A stretch of DNA of 64,000 bases from CBDCGS01 sp965216915. Lineage in GTDB: Bacteria; Pseudomonadota; Alphaproteobacteria; UBA828. The stretch spans positions 310,001 through 374,000 of the forward strand of contig CBDCGS010000011.1 of NCBI GenBank assembly GCA_965216915.1, given 5' to 3'. Shown piece by piece: positions 50,960 to 59,014 of the stretch. Numbering within the stretch: the stretch's first letter is position 1; every line of letters starts with the position of its first letter. The notes under the pieces are model-generated. The model saw only the letters and a list, made by a program, of their open reading frames with translations. It made no database searches and had not been told where the DNA came from. The position numbers were made by a program, and so were the translations under genes.

Positions 50960-51859
50960 ATGAGCATCAGCGACACCAAGCACTGGCTGCGCACCGCCGC
51001 GACCATCTCCGAGGCGCTGCCCTATATGCGCCAGTTCGCCGGCAACATCTTCGTAATCAAATATGGCGGCCACGCCATGGGCAACCCCGATCTCGCGCAG
51101 AATTTCGCCCGCGACGTGGTGCTGCTCAAGCAGGTCGGCATCCATCCCGTGGTGGTGCATGGCGGCGGCCCGCAGATTGCCGGGATGCTCGACCGGTTGA
51201 AGATCGAGAGCCGTTTCGTCGATGGCCTTCGCGTCACCGACGCGGCCGCGGTCGAGGTGGTCGAGATGGTGCTCGCCGGCACCATCAACAAAGAGATCGT
51301 GACCATGATCAACCGCGCCGGCGGCACCGCGGTCGGCCTCAGCGGCAAGGATGGTCGCCTGATCGAGGCGACCCGGCTGCAGCGGCGCACGCGCGACCCC
51401 GAGTCGAACATCGAGCGTGTCGTCGATCTCGGCTTCGTCGGCGAGCCCGCGCGCGTCAACACGGCGGTGCTCGGCGTCTTCAAGGAATCGAACATCATTC
51501 CGGTGATCGCGCCGATCGGGGTCGGCGAGGCCGGCGAGACCTACAACATCAACGCCGACACCGCGGCGGGCGCGATCGCGTCCGCGCTCGCCGCGACGAA
51601 GCTTCTCATGCTCACTGACGTGGCCGGCGTGCTCGACAAGGACGGCACGCTCGTCAGCCGCGTGAGCGCCGCGGAGGCTCAGCGCCTGATCGCCGACGGC
51701 ACCATCACCGGCGGCATGATCCCGAAGCTCGAAACCTGCCTCAAGGCGCTCGAGAACGACACCGGCGCGGCGCACATTCTCGACGGGCGTGTGCCGCATG
51801 TGCTTCTGCTCGAGATCTTCACCGCGCATGGCACCGGCACCATGATCGAGACGGGCTAG
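50960..51859 (+). CDS. argB: acetylglutamate kinase
   Basis: Second step of arginine synthesis. The N-terminal helix MSISDTKHWLRTAATISEAL (the segment used for arginine-sensitive hexamers in the family) precedes NIFVIKYGGHAMG, VVVHGGGPQIAGML, NIDNAD-type segment (YNINADTAAGAIASALAATK) and LLMLTDVAGVLDKDG, with TGGMIPKLETCLKAL-type end. 299 aa. The ATG at 50960 lies 37 nt after engB; the frame upstream runs through engB and is not ArgB-like. yidC-engB-argB is a common alphaproteobacterial order. Confidence 0.96.
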   Translation: MSISDTKHWLRTAATISEALPYMRQFAGNIFVIKYGGHAMGNPDLAQNFARDVVLLKQVGIHPVVVHGGGPQIAGMLDRLKIESRFVDGLRVTDAAAVEVVEMVLAGTINKEIVTMINRAGGTAVGLSGKDGRLIEATRLQRRTRDPESNIERVVDLGFVGEPARVNTAVLGVFKESNIIPVIAPIGVGEAGETYNINADTAAGAIASALAATKLLMLTDVAGVLDKDGTLVSRVSAAEAQRLIADGTITGGMIPKLETCLKALENDTGAAHILDGRVPHVLLLEIFTAHGTGTMIETG

Positions 51860-52168
51860 CCCCAGCCCAGACGAGAACCACGCGACCGCGACCTCCGCAT
51901 CTCCGGACTGACGCCGGCCAACGACCCAACACCGGACGGGTACCGACGAGCTTGGACTCGTCGCTCATGGCCCTGAGCGATCCTGCACGATGAATATCCC
52001 GCGCATCGCAAGTGCCCATGAATTGAGGCGCTGCCCGGCGCCTAAACTCCGGTCATAGAAGCGGATCCCTAATCTCGAACCCAATGGTGCTCACACCGTC
52101 CAGATATCAGCTTGGGGCAAGCGGCGAGACACGCCGCAGGAACCACCGAACTGAAGGAGATACCCGTG
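51860..52168. other. 309-bp intergenic region with two hairpins
   Basis: No coding region was recognised. A perfect 7-bp inverted repeat with 6-nt loop (CGACGAG...CTCGTCG, 51944-51963) and a 6-bp one (AGGCGC...GCGCCT, 52026-52043) are present, neither followed by a T-run. The region must contain the argB transcript end and the promoter of the PepSY-cytochrome unit, but no clear -35/-10 pair was found. Confidence 0.4.
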
Positions 52169-52456
52169 ATGTTGAGCACCAACCGTATTCGCTCCCTGAT
52201 CGCCGCGCCCGTGTTTGCCGCCGCGTTGGCGCTGCCGCTGAGTTTCGCGGTCGCCGCGACCGAATTGGACGGGGCCAGTGTCGGCACGACCGCGGAGGAG
52301 ATCACTGCCAGCCTCACCGCCAAGGGCTATGAGGTCAGGAAGGTCGAGCCCGAGGATGGCATGCTGGAGGCCTATGCGCTGAAAGAAGGCAAACGCTACG
52401 AGGTCTATGTCGACACCGCGACGGGCAGAGTCGCGAAGGTCAAGGAAGAAGACTGA
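52169..52456 (+). CDS. PepSY domain-containing periplasmic protein
   Basis: 95 aa. A signal peptide (LIAAPVFAAALALPLSFAVA, ~9-28, cleavage near AVA-AT) and one PepSY domain (TTAEEITASLTAKGYEVRKV ... YEVYVDTATGRVAKVKEED). Single-PepSY periplasmic proteins often accompany diheme cytochrome b561 proteins. ATG at 52169 (or GTG 52166) follows AAGGAGA. It is the first gene of a three-gene unit with a cytochrome b and a membrane regulator (26 nt gap to the next gene). Confidence 0.8.
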   Translation: MLSTNRIRSLIAAPVFAAALALPLSFAVAATELDGASVGTTAEEITASLTAKGYEVRKVEPEDGMLEAYALKEGKRYEVYVDTATGRVAKVKEED

Positions 52457-52482
52457 CCGACAGCCGGGAAAGGCACGACGAC

Positions 52483-53013
52483 ATGCAACGCATTAATGTC
52501 TGGGACAATGTCGTGCGCGTGACCCACTGGGCCGTCGCAGCGCTCGTCCTCGCCGAACTGACCGTTCTCGACGAGGATTGGGCTGTCCACCGCTGGGCGG
52601 GTTATGCGGTGTTGGCTCTGATCGCATTCCGTCTGGTTTGGGGGCTGATCGGCTCCCGGCACGCGCGTTTCAGTGCCTTTCCCCCCAGTCCGCGAGCGGC
52701 GCTAACGCATCTGGCCGGGTTGCTGCGTGGGAGGCACGAATTGTACCTCTCGCACAACCCGCTGGGTGCGCTGATGGCCTACAACCTGTGGGCGTCGCTG
52801 ATCGCGGTCTGTGTGACCGGTATCATGATGACCACGCGCACCTTCTGGGGCGTCGATTGGGTCGAGGAAACTCACGAGATCGTCGCCAACTGGGTGCTGG
52901 TTTCGGTGTGTCTTCATGTCGCAGGGGTTGTGTTTGAGACCTGGCATACCAAAGTCAACTTGGTCCGGGCTATGATCACCGGACGAAAAGAGATCCCCGG
53001 CCCCGGAAAATGA
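52483..53013 (+). CDS. cytochrome b561 / Ni-Fe-hydrogenase b-type cytochrome
   Basis: 176 aa with four hydrophobic helices. Likely heme ligands: His15 (RVTHW), His36 (VHRWAG), His131 (ETHE) and His145 (CLHVAG), the pattern of diheme cytochrome b561 (COG3658 type). It would pass electrons across or within the inner membrane; the partners are unknown, and no c-type cytochrome or hydrogenase gene is near. Its stop overlaps the start of the next gene by 4 nt (ATGA). Confidence 0.87.
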   Translation: MQRINVWDNVVRVTHWAVAALVLAELTVLDEDWAVHRWAGYAVLALIAFRLVWGLIGSRHARFSAFPPSPRAALTHLAGLLRGRHELYLSHNPLGALMAYNLWASLIAVCVTGIMMTTRTFWGVDWVEETHEIVANWVLVSVCLHVAGVVFETWHTKVNLVRAMITGRKEIPGPGK

Positions 53014-53597
53014 GCGTCGCCGTAGGTCGCGTGATGACCGGATTCAAACCCGTGCTGGCCGGAAGTTTGGCCGCCCCGGGCAGCTGGACAGGCAAGACCA
53101 AGACCATTGCCTTGTCCGGACTGCTTGTCATTCAGGCGGGCTGCGCAGCGTTCTTCCTGTTCGACGTGGTGAACGATCTCGGAGGCTTCAGCCTGTTGTC
53201 CAACGAGATCGCCCATCACGGCATCGAACTCGTCGCGGTCCTGGCGCTGATCCTGGGCCTCGGCACGACGATGCTGCAGATTCGCCGGATCAAAGCCCGG
53301 CAACGGCGGGTCGAGGCCCAACTCCGTGTCGCCTCCGGCGCGTTTCTAGAGCTGCTGGAGGAGTACTTTGACGCGTGGGCGCTAACGCCGTCCGAGCGAG
53401 ACGTGGCGCTTTTGTCGATCAAGGGGCTATCCATCGCCGAAATCGCCAGGGTCCGCCAGACGAAGGAGGGCACCGTCAAGGCGCAATCCAACGCGATTTA
53501 TTCGAAGGCCGGTGTCACCGGGCGCCAGCAGCTTTTGAGCCTGTTCATCGAGGAACTGATGAACGACCAGCTGGTGCCACTGGCTTCGGCCAGGTAG
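53010..53597 (+). CDS. membrane-anchored LuxR-type helix-turn-helix regulator
   Basis: 195 aa. Two hydrophobic helices (~32-54 and ~70-89) are separated by ~15 residues, which places both termini in the cytoplasm. A short basic, helical linker (RRIKARQRRVEAQLRVASGA) leads to a LuxR/GerE-type DNA-binding domain at the C-terminus (LTPSERDVALLSIKGLSIAE ... TKEGTVKAQSNAIYSKAGVT). It has no receiver or kinase domain. Translational coupling to the cytochrome b gene suggests that it reports membrane or redox state. The family role is not known to me. Confidence 0.82.
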   Translation: MSVAVGRVMTGFKPVLAGSLAAPGSWTGKTKTIALSGLLVIQAGCAAFFLFDVVNDLGGFSLLSNEIAHHGIELVAVLALILGLGTTMLQIRRIKARQRRVEAQLRVASGAFLELLEEYFDAWALTPSERDVALLSIKGLSIAEIARVRQTKEGTVKAQSNAIYSKAGVTGRQQLLSLFIEELMNDQLVPLASAR

Positions 53598-53625
53598 CGT
53601 TCGGGCGCGACCGTTGCTTTTGTGT

Positions 53626-53712
53626 TGGTGCCCCTGGAGGGACTCGAACCCCCACGGGCTTACGCCCAACGGATTTTGAATCCGTCGCGTCTACCAGTTC
53701 CGCCACAGGGGC
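53626..53712 (-). tRNA. tRNA-Leu (anticodon CAA)
   Basis: Cloverleaf read on the minus strand: acceptor GCCCCTG pairs with CAGGGGC and CCA is encoded. The anticodon arm is ACGGA-TTCAAAA-TCCGT, giving anticodon CAA for UUG codons. A long variable arm (TGGGCGTAAGCCCG) marks a class II tRNA, and GGTTCGAGTCC is the T loop. The 87-nt length fits tRNA-Leu. Confidence 0.96.
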
Positions 53713-53722
53713 ACCGCCGGCA

Positions 53723-53750
53723 ATATCAGGGCACCGCATCCCCTTGTGAA
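53723..53750 (-). promoter_or_regulatory. tRNA-Leu promoter
   Basis: On the minus strand TTCACA (53750-53745) and TGATAT (53728-53723), 16-bp spacer, place transcription start just before the tRNA 5' end at 53712. Confidence 0.5.
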
Positions 53751-53895
53751 GCGAAAATTATCGGTGCCCGCATCGCGGCGGCAACACGGTTGGCCCGGGT
53801 CGCGTTTTGCGATGGCGTTCGACGATCCGTTCTGCGCGCACGACCAGAACGCGCGCGCTGCAGCGCAAACAAACGCTCGGAGCGCCCGCCCCGCA

Positions 53896-55218
53896 TCACG
53901 CGCGCGCGAGCTTGCTCAGGCGCCAACTGTAAGCACAGTGCGGCTTCAGGGCGGTTCTCTCGGCGATCAACGCGCGCGCGAGGCAACGCTTGCCGTCGCG
54001 CAGCGCGGCCTCGATGAGGGTGCGGTGGATCACGTCGCGCTGCGCGTGGCTCCCGCCGAAGACATGCGCGCGATAGCGGACCGGAAGCAGAAGATCGACT
54101 GCATCGCCGTAGCGTTCCTCGCCGAACGCTTGGAGACCCCGCGCCACCGGAAGCCCGGCTTCGCGCGTCATGCGCGCGTTCGTCGTCCCGCTTTCGGCGG
54201 AATTCGCCATCGCCGAGAGCAGGCGCGTGGCGGCCGAAGCGCGCCCGGTGGCGACATAGGCCATCATCGCGTGGGCATCGTTGAAGGCGTAAAAGCCGTC
54301 TTCCACCCGCTCTTCGTAGGCCGCCGCGAGCTCCTCCCAACGATCGCCCGTATCGATCCCACGGAGGCTCAGCCGCCAGAGCAGCGCCGCCGCATCGAGC
54401 ATTTCGACCTGGGTTTCACCTTGATGCGGACGCACGCCGCGATCGTAGATCGCAAGCGCCTCGTCGACCTGGTCCTGATCGAGGTGAAAGAGCGCCGTGT
54501 GCCACCAATTGTGGTACGAGAACATGTTGTCCGTCTGCGCCCAGTGAGGCTCCCGGCTCTCCATCCAAGCGATGCCCTCGGCCTGTCGCGCCTCCATCTC
54601 GAGGACATGGGTGACCGCGTGATGGGCCCAGCAATCGTCAGGCTCAAGCGCGATGGCGTGCCGTCCCGCCTCTTCGGCGCGACCATAATCGCCGCATTCC
54701 TCGAGGCCGAACGCCAGCATGCCAAGGAGTAACGGATACCCGGGGAGCGACGGGCTCCACGCGGGCAGCGCGCGCAGGATGCGCCCGCGGAGATTGTCGC
54801 GATCGCCGTGGAAGAAATCCGCGAGATGCCCCACCTGAAGCGCCAGCGCATCGCGCGGCTCGTCGGCGAGCAGCCGGTCGAGCTGGGAGCGAAAGCTCTC
54901 CCATGCGCCAGAGAGCCAGCTGTCGATGGCGGCGATGTGGGCTTGCTCGCGGGGGGTGCAGCCCGCGTGCAACTTGCGCAGCTGGTGCAGGCTGGCCTCG
55001 ACGCCGCCGAGGGCGCTGCGCTCCCACATGCACAGCGTGATCTCGGCGCGAAAGATATGCCCGAGCGCGAAACCCGGATCGTTCTCCAACGCGGCATCGA
55101 TGACCGCGGTCGGATCGCCTCGATAGCGCTGAAACAGGGCCAAGGCGTCCTCGTAGGCATCGAGGCTGTCGGGATTGGTCGCCGACGTCGCGACACCGCG
55201 CGCATCTGTGAGTCCCAT
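53896..55218 (-). CDS. tetratricopeptide repeat protein (TTC38-like)
   Basis: 440-aa soluble, helical protein resembling the TTC38 family of TPR proteins, present in many alphaproteobacteria; the function is unknown. Recognisable segments are AYEDALALFQRYRGDPTAVI, FRAEITLCMWERSALGGVEA, DCWAHHAVTHVLEMEARQAE (Ala/Trp/His-rich) and MFSYHNWWHTALFHLDQDQV. ATG at 55218 with a GGGGAAGGG upstream; the frame is open to 55335. It is 17 nt downstream of the flavin monooxygenase gene and probably co-transcribed. Confidence 0.82.
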   Translation of the reverse strand: MGLTDARGVATSATNPDSLDAYEDALALFQRYRGDPTAVIDAALENDPGFALGHIFRAEITLCMWERSALGGVEASLHQLRKLHAGCTPREQAHIAAIDSWLSGAWESFRSQLDRLLADEPRDALALQVGHLADFFHGDRDNLRGRILRALPAWSPSLPGYPLLLGMLAFGLEECGDYGRAEEAGRHAIALEPDDCWAHHAVTHVLEMEARQAEGIAWMESREPHWAQTDNMFSYHNWWHTALFHLDQDQVDEALAIYDRGVRPHQGETQVEMLDAAALLWRLSLRGIDTGDRWEELAAAYEERVEDGFYAFNDAHAMMAYVATGRASAATRLLSAMANSAESGTTNARMTREAGLPVARGLQAFGEERYGDAVDLLLPVRYRAHVFGGSHAQRDVIHRTLIEAALRDGKRCLARALIAERTALKPHCAYSWRLSKLARA

Positions 55219-55235
55219 TGGCCGCCCTTCCCCGC

Positions 55236-56282
55236 CTAGAGAATTTCTTCCGCCAAGAGTTGAAGCGCGGCCGGCGTGGTGGCACCCGAGACCAAGAGGG
55301 CGGTGACCGCGCCCTCCGAGGCCGCCGTCTTCCAAGCGGGCAAGCGCTCGCGGATCCGCGATGCCGGCCCGACCAGCGCGACGGCATCGGCGAGCGCATC
55401 GGGCACCGCCGCGACAGCCTCGCGTTTGTGGCCGGCGAGATAGAGGTCCTGGATCTTTTCGGCGGCCTCCGCGAAGCCCAGGCGTTTCGCATAGTCGTTG
55501 TAGAAATTCTTCCGCTTGGCGCCCATGCCGCCGATATAGAGGGCGAGGGTGTGCTTCACCGGGAGCCGGGCCCGGTCCAGATCGTCATCGAGATGGATCT
55601 GGACAAAGGGTGCGATGGCGAAATCGTCACGCCAGGCGCCGTGGCCGCCCGCGGCGAAGCCTTCGCCGAGCGGCTCGCGGTAGATATCTGTGCGCTCGGG
55701 GATCATGAAGAGCGGAAACACGCCGTCCGCGACCTCCGCCGCGGTGCGTAAGCCGCCCGGTGTGATCGCGCCGGTGTAGATCGGCGTGCGGTGGGTGGCG
55801 TGGAGAATGCTCTTCAACGGCTTGCCGAGGCCGGTGGCATCCGGGCCCGCGTAGGGCAGCTGATAGAGCTCGCCGTCGTGGCTCACCGGCGCCTCGCGCG
55901 CCTCGATCTTGCGCACGATCGCGACATATTCGCGCACACGGGTGAGCGGCTTGCCATAGGCAACACCATGCCAGCCCTCGACCACCTGCGGGCCGGAGGG
56001 CGCGATGCCGAGGATGAAGCGGCCTCCCGACAAAGACTGGAGGGTCATGGCGGTCATGGCCGCGCAGGCGGGCGTGCGGGCCGGCATCTGGACACACGCC
56101 GTGCCCACCCGGATCCGCTCCGTTTGCGCCAAGATCCACGCGGCGGGCGATACCGCGTCGCTGCCATAGGCCTCCGAGGTCCAAACCGAGGTGTAGCCGA
56201 GAGACTCGGCCTCTCTGATGGTGTCGATATCGACGCTGAAGCCCCGGTCCGAATAGCCGAGGACGATGCCAAGTTCGAGCAC
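55236..56282 (-). CDS. LLM class flavin-dependent oxidoreductase (F420/FMN)
   Basis: 348-aa luciferase-like TIM barrel. It begins MLELGIVLGYSDRGFSVDID, with LGYTSVWTSEAYGSDAVSP, TERIRVGTACVQMPARTPAC and SGGRFILGIAPSGPQVVEGW. Cofactor (FMN or F420) and substrate cannot be settled from the sequence. Divergent from the PhyH gene (125-bp gap, no clear promoter read). Co-directional with the TPR gene that follows it. Confidence 0.85.
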   Translation of the reverse strand: MLELGIVLGYSDRGFSVDIDTIREAESLGYTSVWTSEAYGSDAVSPAAWILAQTERIRVGTACVQMPARTPACAAMTAMTLQSLSGGRFILGIAPSGPQVVEGWHGVAYGKPLTRVREYVAIVRKIEAREAPVSHDGELYQLPYAGPDATGLGKPLKSILHATHRTPIYTGAITPGGLRTAAEVADGVFPLFMIPERTDIYREPLGEGFAAGGHGAWRDDFAIAPFVQIHLDDDLDRARLPVKHTLALYIGGMGAKRKNFYNDYAKRLGFAEAAEKIQDLYLAGHKREAVAAVPDALADAVALVGPASRIRERLPAWKTAASEGAVTALLVSGATTPAALQLLAEEIL

Positions 56283-56422
56283 GGCCGCTCCCCTTATTGT
56301 GCGCGATCAATATAGCCGGTCGCCGCGTGAGCCGGCAGGGTCGATCGCGCGCGCCACCCTTCCTGGCGCCCGGCGTCGGCACGCGCTAGCATGCGCGCCA
56401 TTACATCATGCGCGAGGCCAAG

Positions 56423-57259
56423 ATGCCCAAGGCCCTATCGCCCGCGGCGATCCGCCATTATCAAACGGAAGGCTATTATTTTCCGGTGCGCGCGCTCGAT
56501 GACGTCGAGACACGGCGCTGCCGCGCGTATCTCGAAGCCTACGAGGCGAGCCAAGGCGGCCCGCTCTCCGGAGCTTTCCGCAGCAAGGCGCATCTTCTGT
56601 TCAAGTGGCTCGACGATCTGATCCGCGCCCCCGCGATCCTCGACGCGGTCGAGGATCTCATCGGCCCCGATATCCTGTGCTGGAACACGCTGATCTGGAC
56701 CAAGGAAGCCAAGAGCGCGCGCTTCGTGTCATGGCACCAAGACATCAACTATTGGGGTCTCGACACGAAAGACATGGTGAGCGCCTGGCTCGCCCTCTCC
56801 CCGGCAACACGCGAGAGCGGCTGCATGCGCGTGCTGCCCGGAAGCCACACGCAAGAGCTGCTACCTCATGCGGACCGCTACCACGCTGACAACATGCTGA
56901 CGCGGGGTCAGGAGATCGCCGTCACCGTCGACGAGGCACGCGCGGTCGCCATGCCGCTTCAACCCGGCGAGATGTCTCTCCACAATGTGCGCATCGCCCA
57001 CGCCTCCGATCCCAACTGCAGCGAGGACCGGCGCATCGGCATCTCGATCCATTACACGCCGACCGCCACGCGACAGCTCGTCGGCACCTGGGATAGCGCG
57101 GCGCTGGTGCGCGGTGTGGACCGCTATGGCCATTTCGCGCCGACGCCCCGTGTGCAACGGGACTTCGACCCCGATGCCGTCGCGTTCCACGCACGCGCGA
57201 CCGATGCGGTGCGGGAGATTCTGTTCACCGGCGCAGAGCGACGGCGCGACACACTCTAA
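56423..57259 (+). CDS. phytanoyl-CoA dioxygenase (PhyH) family protein
   Basis: 278-aa Fe(II)/2-oxoglutarate oxygenase. The iron-binding HxD is His105-x-Asp107 (WHQDINYWG). The distal His is His193 (HNVRIAHAS), and an Arg about ten residues later (RRIGISIHY) should bind 2-oxoglutarate. The active site is therefore intact; the substrate is unknown. The ATG at 56423 has GAGG 6 nt upstream; an ATG at 56408 is also in frame. It starts a run of four co-directional genes with gaps of 9, 9 and -4 nt. Confidence 0.88.
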   Translation: MPKALSPAAIRHYQTEGYYFPVRALDDVETRRCRAYLEAYEASQGGPLSGAFRSKAHLLFKWLDDLIRAPAILDAVEDLIGPDILCWNTLIWTKEAKSARFVSWHQDINYWGLDTKDMVSAWLALSPATRESGCMRVLPGSHTQELLPHADRYHADNMLTRGQEIAVTVDEARAVAMPLQPGEMSLHNVRIAHASDPNCSEDRRIGISIHYTPTATRQLVGTWDSAALVRGVDRYGHFAPTPRVQRDFDPDAVAFHARATDAVREILFTGAERRRDTL

Positions 57260-57268
57260 GGCGGCCCG

Positions 57269-58117
57269 ATGACCAGCCGTTCACATCAAGAGGAGACCGA
57301 GCGCGTCCGCGCGGACTGGGCGCGCCGCGGACGCCATTGGGACAAACGCGCCGACGAGCTTGCCGAGCAAGCGGCGCACATGAACGAGCCGCTGATCGAG
57401 GCCGCCGATATTCAGGCGGGACAGCGCGTGCTCGACCTCGCGACGGGCGCGGGCGAGCCCGCGCTGACGGTGGCGCGCCTCGTCGGCGAGGCGGGCCGCG
57501 TTTTCGCGACCGATCTGGTGGGCGAGATGATGCTCGGCGCACGCCGCCGGGCTGCCGCCGCGGGATTGAGAAATCTCGAGTTCCGCACCGCCGACATGTG
57601 CGCATTGCCCGATGCCGATGCCGTCTTCGACCGCGTGATCTGCCGCTTCGGCATCATGTTTTGCCCCGACCCGGCGGCGGCGGCGCGCGAGGCCTTTCGC
57701 GTGCTGACGCCGGGCGGATGCGCCGCCTACATGGTGTGGGGGCCGCGCGAGGATTCGACGCTCTTCGCCGTGTTCTCCGCGGCGGCCGACGAGATCTACC
57801 CGGGCGCCGACGATATCGATTTCGAGCGTCCATTCAGTCTGGGCACGCCCGGGGCGCTGGCTGCAGCGCTCGAGGCGGGCGGGTTCTCCGCGGTGGAGGA
57901 GCATGAGCGCCGCGAAACCGCGCGCATCCCGCGCGGCGAGAAGCCGTTTTGGCGCCCCTTGCTCGACATGGCGCTCGGGAGCGTGATGGACGACGGCTCG
58001 CCGCAGCAACGGCGCGCCCTCGAAGACGCGGTCGTGCGCCACCTCGAACGCTACCGGGAAGGCGATGATTACGTGCTCACGCTGCACACGCGCATCGGTG
58101 TCGGGCACAAGCCGTAG
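57269..58117 (+). CDS. class I SAM-dependent methyltransferase
   Basis: 282 aa. SAM-binding motif I is VLDLATGAGEPALTVARLVG (~52), with motif II FATDLVGEMMLGARRRAAAA and post-motif (FRTADMCALPDADAVFDRVI). UbiE/methyltransferase-11 type; the substrate is not predictable. It lies 9 nt after the PhyH gene and 9 nt before the MoxR gene. Confidence 0.86.
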   Translation: MTSRSHQEETERVRADWARRGRHWDKRADELAEQAAHMNEPLIEAADIQAGQRVLDLATGAGEPALTVARLVGEAGRVFATDLVGEMMLGARRRAAAAGLRNLEFRTADMCALPDADAVFDRVICRFGIMFCPDPAAAAREAFRVLTPGGCAAYMVWGPREDSTLFAVFSAAADEIYPGADDIDFERPFSLGTPGALAAALEAGGFSAVEEHERRETARIPRGEKPFWRPLLDMALGSVMDDGSPQQRRALEDAVVRHLERYREGDDYVLTLHTRIGVGHKP

Positions 58118-58126
58118 CGCATCACC

Positions 58127-59014
58127 GTGACGCGCGCGCTCCCAACCACGCCCGATGCGACCCGCGCCTTGCTCGCGACGGAGCGCTATGTCGCCGACGA
58201 GGCGTTGGCGACCGCGGTTCATCTTGCGCTCACCTTGGGGCGCCCGCTGCTGTTGGAAGGCGAAGCCGGCTGCGGCAAGACCGCCCTCGCCCACGCGCTT
58301 GCCGATGCCCTCGGGCGCGGGCTCGTGCGGCTCCAATGCTACGAGGGGCTCGACGCATCGGCGGCCGTCTACGAGTGGAACTATGCGGGTCAAATGGTCG
58401 CGATCCGCCTTGCCGAGCGAGAGGACCACACAGGGGAAACGCTGGCCGAGGACATTTTCGGGGCGCGCTTTCTCACCAAGCGCCCGCTGTTGCGCGCACT
58501 CGAGAACGATCCAAACGGTGCGCCCGTCCTCTTGATCGACGAGATCGACCGCGCCGATGCCCCGTTCGAAGCCTTCCTCCTCGAGATCCTGTCCGATTTT
58601 CAGGTCAGCATCCCCGAGGTCGGCACCGTGCGCGCAACCGAGCGGCCGATCGTGGTGATCACCTCCAACCGCACCCGCGAGGTCCATGACGCGTTGAAGC
58701 GTCGCTGCCTCTATCACTGGATCGGCTACCCCGATGCCACCCAGGAGCAGGCGATCTTGGACGCCCGGCTCCCCGGCGTCTCGGAGCGCTTGAGCCGCGA
58801 CATCGCCGCCTTCATCGAGCGCATGCGCATCACCGATCTCGCGCGTGTCGGCGGCCTGAAGGAGGTGATCGCCTGGGCAAGTGCCGTGATCGAACTCGAC
58901 CAGACGGAGCTCGCGCCGGAGGCCGTGCGCGCCAATCTGGAGAGCCTTCTCGCCTACAAGCGCGCGCGCGACGAGGCGCAGCAGCGCGCCCATGGGCAGC
59001 CGGAGGGGGCATGA
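58127..59014 (+). CDS. MoxR family AAA+ ATPase
   Basis: 295 aa. Walker A is EGEAGCGKTALAHAL (~43), Walker B is VLLIDEIDRADAPFEAFLLE, sensor 1 is IVVITSNRTREVHDALKRRC. Resembles CoxD, the MoxR-type ATPase that works with CoxE in metal-site maturation of CO dehydrogenase. Here no CO dehydrogenase genes are near. GTG start at 58127. It overlaps the VWA gene by 4 nt; MoxR-VWA pairs are the standard chaperone-like unit. Confidence 0.92.
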   Translation: MTRALPTTPDATRALLATERYVADEALATAVHLALTLGRPLLLEGEAGCGKTALAHALADALGRGLVRLQCYEGLDASAAVYEWNYAGQMVAIRLAEREDHTGETLAEDIFGARFLTKRPLLRALENDPNGAPVLLIDEIDRADAPFEAFLLEILSDFQVSIPEVGTVRATERPIVVITSNRTREVHDALKRRCLYHWIGYPDATQEQAILDARLPGVSERLSRDIAAFIERMRITDLARVGGLKEVIAWASAVIELDQTELAPEAVRANLESLLAYKRARDEAQQRAHGQPEGA

